Below are positions 1 through 5,407 of a stretch of DNA of 5,925 bases, one piece after another. Source of the DNA: Alphaproteobacteria bacterium. GTDB lineage: Bacteria; Pseudomonadota; Alphaproteobacteria; ATCC43930; CGMCC-115725. The position numbers were made by a program, and so were the translations under genes. The stretch is taken from the NCBI GenBank assembly GCA_030039975.1, contig JASHUO010000661.1, positions 1 to 5,925 of the forward strand, written 5' to 3'. Every line of letters starts with the position of its first letter. The stretch's first letter is position 1. The notes under the pieces are model-generated. The model saw only the letters and a list, made by a program, of their open reading frames with translations. It ran no database searches and was not told the DNA's origin.

Positions 1-17
1 CGGAAACCATCTTGGCA

Positions 18-35
18 GCGGTCACGCGTGACCGC
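18..35. repeat. 18-bp perfect palindrome
   Basis: GCGGTCACG is followed directly by its reverse complement CGTGACCGC with no loop bases. A gapless palindrome is a poor RNA hairpin but a typical form for a dimeric regulator's DNA site. No gene with a clear relation to it is visible. The PAS start lies about 240 bases to the right and whatever lies to the left is outside the window. It could also be the tip of a terminator for a gene to the left, although no T-run follows on the plus strand. Confidence 0.6.
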
Positions 36-103
36 GTTACAGACCGGACATATGGCCGCAAGCGACCCAATCGCACCATGCCGACATCTCTTGCGAGCAA
101 GGG

Positions 104-141
104 GCCGTCCACATATGGGTCCCCGCTTTCGCGGGGACGGC
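104..141. repeat. REP-like hairpin element
   Basis: The core is an 8-bp perfect stem GTCCCCGC (119-126) and GCGGGGAC (131-138) around a TTTC loop. A second, mutually exclusive pairing exists: GCCGTCC (104-110) is the reverse complement of GGACGGC (135-141). From memory, hairpins reading GGGTCCCCGCTTTCGCGGGGAC are dispersed in many copies in Bradyrhizobium and relatives and generate spurious peptides containing PRFRGD. I infer this is one such intergenic repeat. It might also end transcription of a gene to the left. Confidence 0.6.
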
Positions 142-274
142 GAAAAAGGCTTTGGGATTGCCGTGTTTTTCGGGGTGTGTACATACCGTAGCGCGACAGC
201 GAGGGTGACGAATGAGAGCGGTTCCATTTGAGCGGATTCGGTTCTAGCTTTCGCACCGGAGCCGGGGGCCCCCT

Positions 275-745
275 ATGACGTCGCCTTTTACCGCCGTGAT
301 CGATCCCGACATCTCGGACAATCCGCGATTCCAGGATCTCGTGGCGTATTGGCAGGCACAGCGCGGTGAGCACGCGCTGCCGCTGCGTCGGGATATCGAT
401 CCCTTGCAGCTGAAGCAGCATCTCGGCTCGCTCAATATCATCGAATGCCTGCCCGGCCTTGGCGATTTCCGTTATCGCCTGATCGGCACCAACATCGTGG
501 CGGCCTATGGCCGCGACAGCACCGGCAAGACCGTGCGCGAAATCTATGCGGTCGAGGATCCGGAATACTGCGCGTTTCTGCTCGGCGTCTATCGCGAGGT
601 GGCGACGCGCCGGGTGATGGCGCGCCTCACCGTCAATCTGCGCCCGGTGAACAAGACCTACCGCATGGCCGATTCCCTGCTACTGCCGCTCGATGGCGGC
701 GATGGCAGCGTCGGCTTCATCCTGAACGAGGTGCTGTTCAGCTGA
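275..745 (+). CDS. PAS_5-type single-domain protein
   Basis: This 156-residue protein fits the alphaproteobacterial PAS_5 family (PF07310 type), whose members are mostly a lone PAS fold with no attached output domain. Visible family hallmarks are YW at 25-26, LPLRRDIDP at 35-43, the FRYRLIGT strand at 65-72, GRDSTGK at 79-85, and a closing LPL...GFILNEVLF strand pair from 137. Length agrees with a complete single-domain member. There is no signal peptide or membrane segment, so it should be cytosolic. The ligand and partner are unknown; a sensory or adaptor role is inference from the fold. The ATG at 275 has GGAG at 258-261, a rather long spacing, with the 10-bp palindrome GGGGGCCCCC (264-273) wedged between. 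It converges on the PRC-barrel gene and is not in an operon. Confidence 0.9.
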   Translation: MTSPFTAVIDPDISDNPRFQDLVAYWQAQRGEHALPLRRDIDPLQLKQHLGSLNIIECLPGLGDFRYRLIGTNIVAAYGRDSTGKTVREIYAVEDPEYCAFLLGVYREVATRRVMARLTVNLRPVNKTYRMADSLLLPLDGGDGSVGFILNEVLFS

Positions 746-850
746 TCCCGGCGGCCGCGCGGCGCGCGCTCGCGTAGCCATTGCGATGACCGGAGGGTGA
801 ACCTGCTGGGCGCCGGCCGGTCTGCCCCGACATGCTGAAGAGTTTGAGAA

Positions 851-888
851 GCGCCCCGCCGGCGAAACACATTGCGCCGGCGGGGCGC
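851..888 (-). terminator. Strong GC hairpin, terminator of the PRC gene
   Basis: A 14-bp perfect stem pairs 851-864 (GCGCCCCGCCGGCG) with 875-888 around a 10-nt loop. It begins eight bases past the stop codon of the minus-strand PRC-barrel gene. On that strand it is followed by TTCTCAAACTCTT, a weak but T-rich tail. On the plus strand no T-run follows, so for the PAS gene it would at most act as a 3' barrier about 105 bases after its stop. The sequence shows the stem; its function as terminator is inference. Confidence 0.75.
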
Positions 889-895
889 GGCGCCG

Positions 896-1393
896 CTAAT
901 GCGAGGTCGTCGGTGACGCTGGGTGCGATGTCGTCGGCGGAGTCGATGACCCGCTCATCGCATTGGCGGAATCCGACGCAGTCCAGGCCGGCATTCCCTT
1001 CAGCTCGGCCTCGGTCTTGGCGAGCGTGAAGCCGCCCTGCTGCGCGTCCCAATGAAACTGATCGAGCGGCAGCGCGACATCATGTGCGCCGATGCCGAGC
1101 ACGCCGCCGGCGCCGACCACCAGGCGATCGATCGCTTTGCTCTCGGGGTTCATCAGCACGGCATTGACGGTGCCGATCTTCTTGTTGTCGCTGCCATAGA
1201 CGGCGCTACCGGTGATCTGTGAGACGTCTTCCTGCTTCAGCGGATTCGGCTTCGGCGCCTGCTGCGTCGTCGCCGGCGGCGGCCCGCCCGGGCTGCGCGA
1301 CGGACCGGCGCCGGGGCTCGCGGTTTGCGCGAGCGCCGGAGCGGCAAGCAGCGCCAGCGCGGATACGGCCGCCAACAGACTGGTACGCTTCAT
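896..1393 (-). CDS. Secreted PRC-barrel domain protein
   Basis: The 165-residue product has a classic Sec signal peptide: MKRTS, a hydrophobic run to about residue 19, and an ALA-Q cleavage site after residue 22. A Pro/Ala/Gly-rich linker (about 23-52) leads to a PRC-barrel domain at about 56-135, recognised by ITGSAVYGSDNKKIGTVN (60-77), a LNPESKAIDRLVV-like strand (80-93), and VALPLDQFHW (106-115). The C-terminal tail is low complexity with PTTSH occurring twice (153-157, 161-165). Periplasmic PRC-barrel proteins of this layout are common in Rhizobiales; their biochemical role is not established, though they are often associated with stress or envelope functions. The ATG is well supported: AGAGGTG lies about five bases upstream on the minus strand (1398-1404). 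It is monocistronic, divergent from the 60-aa gene and followed by a strong hairpin terminator. Confidence 0.93.
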   Translation of the reverse strand: MKRTSLLAAVSALALLAAPALAQTASPGAGPSRSPGGPPPATTQQAPKPNPLKQEDVSQITGSAVYGSDNKKIGTVNAVLMNPESKAIDRLVVGAGGVLGIGAHDVALPLDQFHWDAQQGGFTLAKTEAELKGMPAWTASDSANAMSGSSTPPTTSHPASPTTSH

Positions 1394-1453
1394 GGAACAC
1401 CTCTTTCAGCCATTGTCGCTCTTGGGACAACAGCGTCACTCCCGCCGCTCTCG

Positions 1454-1498
1454 CCGATCGCTACCCGTGGGATCGGTTGTCGCCGTTCAGCAAACGGC
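1454..1498. repeat. Two adjacent inverted repeats in divergent intergenic DNA
   Basis: CCGATC (1454-1459) pairs with GATCGG (1471-1476) across 11 bases. Immediately after, GCCGTT (1482-1487) pairs with AACGGC (1493-1498) across CAGCA. The 8-mer GGTTGTCG also occurs twice, at 1475-1482 and 1501-1508, 26 bases apart. A further TTGTC...GACAA pair sits at 1413-1430 next to the PRC ribosome binding site. These lie where the promoter of the PRC gene must be, so they could be operators. Short arms of this size also arise by chance in GC-rich DNA. Confidence 0.35.
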
Positions 1499-1562
1499 AA
1501 GGTTGTCGTCTTGACCCCGGCGCGTGCTTCGCCCTGACGGAACCAACTCAGCGCTCAATCGC

Positions 1563-1587
1563 GGAACTCACACGCTCGGGCTCGGTT
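1563..1587 (+). promoter_or_regulatory. Candidate EcfG (general stress) promoter of the 60-aa gene
   Basis: GGAAC (1563-1567), a 16-nt spacer, then GGTT (1584-1587). The known alphaproteobacterial EcfG/SigT consensus is GGAAC-N16/17-CGTT, so there is one mismatch in the -10. Transcription would start near 1594, leaving about 36 nt of leader that includes the GGAAGGA ribosome binding site of the gene at 1630. Another GGAAC at 1539-1543 has no acceptable -10 partner. Function is inference from motif and position. Confidence 0.55.
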
Positions 1588-1629
1588 AGCGACAGGGCAA
1601 TCCGCGGCCAAGTCGGAAGGACGTGAGGC

Positions 1630-1812
1630 ATGCCAAAAAGACCCACGCAGGAAGGCAAATCGACGTCGCGCCGGCCGGATGAGAGAAAATCCGGCCCGGC
1701 GCTTTCATCGAGGCCGTCGCGCGAGCACCTTGACGCGCTGTTGGACGAAGCGCTCGAAGAATCATTCCCGGCAAGCGATACGCCACGCGTCGCCGCCGAT
1801 CGCGGCCGCTGA
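1630..1812 (+). CDS. 60-aa hypothetical protein with ALEESFPASD motif
   Basis: A small soluble protein: a basic, disordered-looking first 30 residues (seven Lys/Arg within 3-20), then a short amphipathic helix REHLDALLDEALEESFPASD (31-50), and a ten-residue tail. The LDEALEESFPASD block is a recurrent signature of short hypothetical proteins in Proteobacteria, especially Rhizobiales, where it usually continues with PP; here it reads TPRV. Function is unknown. The ATG follows GGAAGGA (1616-1622) at good spacing, and the candidate EcfG promoter lies 42 nt upstream. The recurring motif, RBS and promoter together make it a real gene despite its size. The start could not lie upstream in a longer form without passing the promoter. 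It is divergent from the PRC gene and separated from MgtC by 363 bases, so probably its own transcript. A stress-related role is inference. Confidence 0.8.
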   Translation: MPKRPTQEGKSTSRRPDERKSGPALSSRPSREHLDALLDEALEESFPASDTPRVAADRGR

Positions 1813-2175
1813 CCGCGCGGCAGGCTTCACGAGACACCTGACCGGTTCGGATGAACGACGCGCCCTTCCGGGTCGTTCGCGAGTTGTTGGCAAAAGCTTT
1901 GCGAGCGCGAGAATGGAAAAGTTCACCGTCAACTCGTCTGCTGCCGTGACTCTCTTTCATCGGCATCACAAGCATTCCGGACTCTTCATTGGCTGGAACG
2001 CGCCCGTCTCCGGTGCGGAGAGTGCCAAAGCGATTTTTTGCCGCGATCGCGGCCGCAAAGGGATGTTTGCCGATGGGCGCGCTTCGCCTCAGGGCGCGTC
2101 GGCAGGATGGGAACCCCGGCACGAGCGGACAGGTTTCGCCGAGGGGTTCTAGCTTCCGCCGCGACGCACCAGATC
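1813..2175. other. 363-base non-coding stretch with hairpins and an MgtC promoter
   Basis: No frame here gives a credible protein. An ATG at 1913 opens a 79-codon frame to 2152, but it has no ribosome binding site or family resemblance and would run over the candidate MgtC promoter. Structure seen: GAACGAC (1853-1859) with GTCGTTC (1872-1878), a 7-bp hairpin about 40 bases after the 60-aa gene's stop and perhaps a weak terminator; GCAAA-AGC-TTTGC (1890-1902); and a 14-bp gapless palindrome GCCGCGATCGCGGC (2040-2053) right after a T6 run. The candidate EcfG promoter occupies 2110-2135. A small RNA could fit in this gap but no direct evidence supports one. Confidence 0.5.
2110..2135 (+). promoter_or_regulatory. 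Candidate EcfG (general stress) promoter of the MgtC-family gene
   Basis: GGAAC (2110-2114), a 17-nt spacer, then GGTT (2132-2135) followed by another T. This differs by one base from GGAAC-N16/17-CGTT. The end of the -10 is 40 nt from the ATG at 2176, almost the same geometry as the element before the 60-aa gene. It also argues that the coding region does not begin at the upstream TTG (2038), which would lie before the promoter. Function is inferred. Confidence 0.5.
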
Positions 2176-2880
2176 ATGATGGCGATGACGCCGTCATTGC
2201 GATGGACCGACGTCGCTCTGCGGCTCGCGCTCACGGTTGGTGCCGCTATCCTGCTCGGCTACAACCGCAGCGAACATGGAAAAGCCGCCGGCATGCGGAC
2301 GACCTTGCTCGTGTGCCTCGCAGCGTCGGTTGCGATGCTGCAGGTGAACGCGCTGCTTCCCACCGCCGGACGCGCATCCGACTCATTCGTCATGAATGAT
2401 CTGATGCGTCTGCCGCTCGGCATTCTCACCGGCGTCGGTTTCATCGGCGGGGGCGCCATCCTGCGCCGCGGCGACATGGTGGTGGGCGTCACCACGGCCG
2501 CCACCCTGTGGCTGGCGACGGTGGTCGGCCTGTGCCTCGGAGGCGGACAGATCGCGCTTGGCTTGGCCGCGACAGGCCTCGGTCTCTTCGCTCTCTGGGC
2601 CTTGAAATGGGTGGAGAGCCGATTGCGGCAAGAAAGCGATGCGCGCCTCTCGCTCACGGTTGATGCGAGCGGCCCGGATGAAGCGGAAATTCGCCGCCGG
2701 CTCAGGGATGCAGGCCTGTCGATTCTCGCCAGCCGAGTCGATCTAAGCCGCAATGGCATGCATCGCGAACTCGTCCTTGAGGTGCGTCAATTTCGTCTGC
2801 CTCAGAGTACCGAAACGCCGGCGCCCATCGCCGAGCTCGCGCGCGAAGCGGGGGTCATCAGGCTTCAGTGGCGAGAGTGA
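2176..2880 (+). CDS. MgtC/SapB family inner-membrane protein
   Basis: The 234-residue product has the MgtC fold: helix at about 13-29, then the signature GYNRSEHGKAAGMRTT (28-43), a second helix (about 41-59), the family hallmark GILTGVGFIGGGAILRRG (82-99), TTAATLWLA (106-114), and further helices to about 143. A soluble, ACT-like C-terminal domain follows (about 155-234). MgtC proteins are inner-membrane factors tied to low-magnesium growth and intracellular survival in pathogens, where MgtC modulates the F1Fo ATPase; environmental members like this one are of unknown function, and it should not be equated with Salmonella MgtC. The start is uncertain: ATGs at 2176, 2179 and 2185 all precede the first helix and none has a good ribosome binding site. 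The frame is open back to a TTG at 2038, but those extra 46 residues are unlike the family and span the candidate promoter. It is a single gene, converging on the lipoprotein. Confidence 0.92.
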   Translation: MMAMTPSLRWTDVALRLALTVGAAILLGYNRSEHGKAAGMRTTLLVCLAASVAMLQVNALLPTAGRASDSFVMNDLMRLPLGILTGVGFIGGGAILRRGDMVVGVTTAATLWLATVVGLCLGGGQIALGLAATGLGLFALWALKWVESRLRQESDARLSLTVDASGPDEAEIRRRLRDAGLSILASRVDLSRNGMHRELVLEVRQFRLPQSTETPAPIAELAREAGVIRLQWRE

Positions 2881-2941
2881 CATTGAAATCGCGATTGGGA
2901 TCGGGATCGAGAGCGGAACAGCGCGGATAAGGGCGTATTTC

Positions 2942-3187
2942 TCAGCTGCACGAGAAGCTTGCGATGTGGTCCGTGCCGGCGGGCTTCGTGCCATCGAGCG
3001 TCGCTCGCTTGTCCCACTGCCCGCAATAGCTCTCCGCCTTGCTTTGCGCGTCCGCCAGCGAGTCGCGATAACGATAGGAAATGCCCGGCGGCTGCGGGTT
3101 GCTGACCTTGGGGCTTTGGCCAGGAAGGAGCGAGCACCCGGCGAGTGCCGCTGCGACAAGAAGGCTCGCTGCCACGCGCTGAAACAT
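2942..3187 (-). CDS. Small lipoprotein with conserved-looking Cys pair
   Basis: The 81-residue product has a lipoprotein signal peptide: FQR n-region, hydrophobic stretch, and lipobox LAGC with the lipidated cysteine at 18. Ser at +2 is not the Asp inner-membrane retention signal, so by the E. coli rule the outer membrane is expected. The 64-residue mature part contains a Pro-rich spacer and the pattern AQSKAESYC (47-55)...ASFSC (76-80). C55 and C80 could form a disulfide. A YC...FxC arrangement at the C-terminus recurs in small hypothetical lipoproteins of Rhizobiales, but I cannot assign a named family or function. The ribosome binding site is weak (GGGA about eight bases from the ATG). It lies 119 bases after the AsmA gene on the same strand and could be co-transcribed or use its own promoter. 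Confidence 0.85.
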   Translation of the reverse strand: MFQRVAASLLVAAALAGCSLLPGQSPKVSNPQPPGISYRYRDSLADAQSKAESYCGQWDKRATLDGTKPAGTDHIASFSCS

Positions 3188-3254
3188 TGGTCGATCCCGG
3201 AGCTACAGCCAATCGACGCCATGCGGCCGTCCAACCTACTATCGCCCGGCCGCC

Positions 3255-3276
3255 GCGCGAGGTTCCCGGCTCGCGC
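3255..3276 (-). repeat. 7-bp GC hairpin between AsmA and lipoprotein genes
   Basis: GCGCGAG (3255-3261) pairs with CTCGCGC (3270-3276) around an 8-nt loop, about 30 bases past the AsmA stop on the minus strand. No T-run follows, so it is at best a weak or Rho-assisted terminator. Its loop and one arm overlap a minus-strand GGAAC (3266-3262) that is followed after 17 nt by CGAT, a one-mismatch version of the EcfG -10. Both readings are tentative. Confidence 0.35.
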
Positions 3277-3306
3277 CGGAGAGCGCGACGGAGACGAAGG
3301 CAGATT

Positions 3307-5319
3307 CTATTGCGGCGGCGCACGGTGGGTCGTACCGAGCGGCACGCTGCTGCCGGATTTGGGCGCAGGATTTCCCGGCGCATGCTGCGCGGCATAAGCC
3401 TTGGCACAGGCGTTGCCGTGGCCGAGGCCGGTGTCGATGAGCGGCACCAGGGCCGCCGGCGGGAACAGGACACCGAGCCCGAGCGCCTCACCGATGCGCT
3501 GGACGAGTTTGCCGGATTCGATCTGGAAGGCGGGCTTTGCGAAGGTGCCGCGTATCTCCACCGGCGTGCGCAGCGACACCAGGCGCAGATGCTTGTTGTA
3601 AGGGTCGACGTCGAGGAACAGCGTCTCATCGGCGAAGTTCGCGTTGCCCTTGCCGACGATGGTGTCGGCGTCGGTATCGACGATCAGGGTTGTCGCGGTG
3701 GCGACGCCTTGCTTGATGGCAAAGCGCGAGGCGAGGCAATTGATCGGCACCGGCCGGTCGCCGCTGAGATAGACGCCGAGAGCCGAGAGCACGTCGATCG
3801 GCGTGAGCTGCTCGAGCAGTTGACTGACCTGGCCGTTCTCCATGAAGAAGCCGGCATCGCCATCCATATGCGCGAGGAACTGGCGCGTCGAGACGCCGGT
3901 CGTATCGACCTTCACGAAGCCACCGACGATTCCCTTCGTTTTCTGCAGCATTTTCGGCATGGCCGGCCGGCCGAGGAGCTGATGCAGATCGATATGGCGG
4001 ACGTCGATTTCGGCCTGCATCTTCGGCGGCGTGTCACGGGTGAACGGGGTGAAGTGGAAGTTGAGATCGACATCGCCTTGCGCCAGCTGGAAGCGGAGCG
4101 GGTCCACCCACAGCTCGCCGTCCTTGACCCGCAGGCCGAGGCTGACGCGCTCGAAGGGCACGCCAGCGGCCGATTTGATGCGTGTCCCGTCGAAGCTCAG
4201 CTCGGCGTTGAAGCCGGGCAGCTTGTTTACGGCAATCTTCGTGTCCGGCAGCACGCGGCCTTCTGATTTCGCCGAATGTGCCGGCTTTTCCGGCGCCGAG
4301 GATTTCTCGGGGGTGCCGCCATACAGCCCTTTGAAATCGGCGAGGTCGATATAGCTCGAGGTGAGATGCGCCGTGAGCGTCGGCACCTTGCTTCGGAAAT
4401 CCATGTCGATCCCGCCTTCGAGATCGCTGTTGCCGGCCTTCACGGTAAGCGCGTTCAAGGCGAAATGCGCGTCGCCGCCGGCGAGCTTGGCCGTGCCGCG
4501 GAAATCGGGTAGCGCGGGAAAAGATACGCCGAGCATATCCGCGAGCTCGTCCAGCTTGGCGCCGGCGAGCGACACGCGCATATCGACGCCATTGAAATCG
4601 AGCGGCTCCTTGATCGTACCCTCAAGGTCGAGGTGGATCCGGTCGAGGCGGCCCTCCAGCTTGACGGGATAGGGCTGGTTGGTATTGCGCAGCGCGGCGA
4701 TCGCGCCGAGGCTTCCGTCAAGCCGGAGCGGAGCTTTCTGGAATGTCCCCGCAGCGTCGATGCGAACCGGACTTTCGGGGTCGTTCTCGGTGACCGAAAG
4801 CCGCGTGACGCCGAGCTCGGTTCGCGCGCCGGTGACGTCATTGCTGTAGACCAGCACCGCATTGCGTAGATCGAGGCGACTCAAAACGGGAAATTGATGC
4901 CGCTGTTTGGGCGCCGCCGAGCTCAAGCCGAAATTCCAATTCTTCTGCCCATCCTTGGCCTTTTCCAGCAGCAGCGTCGCACCTTCGAGCGATATCAGCG
5001 GCAGGCGCGTCGGGCCGAAGAAGAGAGAGCGGGCGAAAATCTCGATTTCGAGCCGCTTGGCGGAGAACATTTCCTTGTCGCGGCTCCACGGCGCGTTGGC
5101 GACGCGCACATCCTCGGCGATGATCCTGGTCGGGGCGCCCCAGACGAGCCGGAGCGGGCCGCCGATGCGGATCTGGCGGCCGAGATAGGCGCTGATGGGA
5201 TGCTCTACCGCCCAGGCGACCGCGGGCGGGCCGCCCAACCACAGCGCGCCGCCGGCAATCAGCACGAGGACGACGAGCCCGGCAACCGCGCCGCCCATGA
5301 TCTTGAGCGCGCGCCGCAT
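3307..5319 (-). CDS. AsmA family protein
   Basis: The 670-residue product is a full-length AsmA-type protein. AsmA-like proteins are anchored in the inner membrane with a large periplasmic beta-rich body; larger relatives (TamB, YhdP) bridge the envelope and are implicated in phospholipid transport, while AsmA itself was linked to outer-membrane protein assembly. Seen here: Arg/Lys start and one membrane helix (about 8-30), then the AsmA N-terminal pattern YLGRQIRIGGPLRL (45-58) and VRVANAPWS (71-79). A hydrophilic Ala/Pro/Lys/Glu linker follows (about 336-355), then the C-terminal domain with GDAGFFMENGQVS (487-499), LASRFAIKQGVATATTLIVDTD (529-550), LRTPVEIRGTFAKPAFQI (583-600) and PLIDTGLGHGNACAKAY (626-642), a typical family ending. 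A 28-residue Pro/Ser tail is extra. The ATG at 5319 has only GCGGGG nearby; M8 is an alternative but would lose the positive n-region. It follows the LVIVD-repeat gene by 88 bases on the same strand, so co-transcription is possible. Confidence 0.95.
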   Translation of the reverse strand: MRRALKIMGGAVAGLVVLVLIAGGALWLGGPPAVAWAVEHPISAYLGRQIRIGGPLRLVWGAPTRIIAEDVRVANAPWSRDKEMFSAKRLEIEIFARSLFFGPTRLPLISLEGATLLLEKAKDGQKNWNFGLSSAAPKQRHQFPVLSRLDLRNAVLVYSNDVTGARTELGVTRLSVTENDPESPVRIDAAGTFQKAPLRLDGSLGAIAALRNTNQPYPVKLEGRLDRIHLDLEGTIKEPLDFNGVDMRVSLAGAKLDELADMLGVSFPALPDFRGTAKLAGGDAHFALNALTVKAGNSDLEGGIDMDFRSKVPTLTAHLTSSYIDLADFKGLYGGTPEKSSAPEKPAHSAKSEGRVLPDTKIAVNKLPGFNAELSFDGTRIKSAAGVPFERVSLGLRVKDGELWVDPLRFQLAQGDVDLNFHFTPFTRDTPPKMQAEIDVRHIDLHQLLGRPAMPKMLQKTKGIVGGFVKVDTTGVSTRQFLAHMDGDAGFFMENGQVSQLLEQLTPIDVLSALGVYLSGDRPVPINCLASRFAIKQGVATATTLIVDTDADTIVGKGNANFADETLFLDVDPYNKHLRLVSLRTPVEIRGTFAKPAFQIESGKLVQRIGEALGLGVLFPPAALVPLIDTGLGHGNACAKAYAAQHAPGNPAPKSGSSVPLGTTHRAPPQ

Positions 5320-5362
5320 CGCCCCGCTCTTTCTCCGCCTTGGTGGTGCTGCTCCAAGAACA

Positions 5363-5374
5363 GCCGCCGGCGGC
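5363..5374. repeat. 12-bp palindrome between LVIVD and AsmA genes
   Basis: GCCGCCGGCGGC reads the same on both strands. On the minus strand it lies about 34 bases after the LVIVD-repeat gene's stop and is followed by TGTTCTT. As RNA it could fold only as a 4-bp stem with a CCGG loop, so any terminator activity would be weak. Chance is quite possible in DNA this rich in GC. Confidence 0.3.
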
Positions 5375-5407
5375 GTTAGGCTCCGTCGTCGCGTCCTTTG
5401 GGAGAAC

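Larger units (their letters stand above)
1..274. other. Left intergenic region, no convincing gene
   Basis: Two plus-strand frames run open from the left edge, one to a TGA at 229-231 and one to a TAG near 190. Neither translation looks like a protein. The longer one contains PRFRGD, which is simply the translation of the hairpin repeat at 119-138, so I read it as a spurious frame. A frame closing at TGA 29-31 could be the last few codons of a gene lying to the left, but this cannot be tested here. The stretch holds an 18-bp palindrome (18-35), a small inverted repeat CTTGC-GA-GCAAG (90-101), the REP-like hairpin, and a poor sigma70-like candidate TTGCCG-N16-TACATA (158-185) that could serve the PAS gene. 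Confidence 0.6.

Noticed and set aside
28..231. 67-codon plus-strand frame near the left edge
   Set aside because: It is open from the window edge, has no ribosome binding site, and its middle (PRFRGD) is the translation of the hairpin repeat; typical spurious frame.
1472..1521. Possible EcfG-like promoter for the PRC gene on the minus strand (CGTT at 1496-1493)
   Set aside because: The matching -35 position reads GGGTC, two mismatches in five bases, and the start codon is about 100 bases away.
1797..2056. 13-mer CGATCGCGGCCGC present at 1797-1809 and 2044-2056 as a possible att or IS-like direct repeat
   Set aside because: No transposase or integrase lies between the copies, the repeat is made of common GC-rich restriction-type words, and one copy is inside the 60-aa coding region.
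1586..2122. 178-codon minus-strand frame opposite the small gene and the following gap
   Set aside because: No family resemblance, Arg/Ala-rich composition, and it covers two candidate plus-strand promoters; a chance open frame.
1913..2152. 79-codon frame starting at an ATG in the gap before MgtC
   Set aside because: No ribosome binding site, no recognisable motif, and it overruns the candidate MgtC promoter.
2881..2941. Repeated GGGATCG hexamers in the convergent gap as a possible terminator or tandem repeat
   Set aside because: Only about two and a half imperfect units, no hairpin and no T-run.
2865..3629. 254-codon minus-strand frame spanning the lipoprotein and AsmA 3' ends
   Set aside because: Out of frame with both recognised proteins and composed of Arg/Ser-rich low-complexity sequence; a shadow.
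3145..4266. 373-codon plus-strand frame opposite the AsmA and lipoprotein genes
   Set aside because: Antisense shadow produced by high-GC codon bias. Its Arg/Asp/Glu-rich translation lacks any fold, while the minus-strand frame is a clear AsmA protein.
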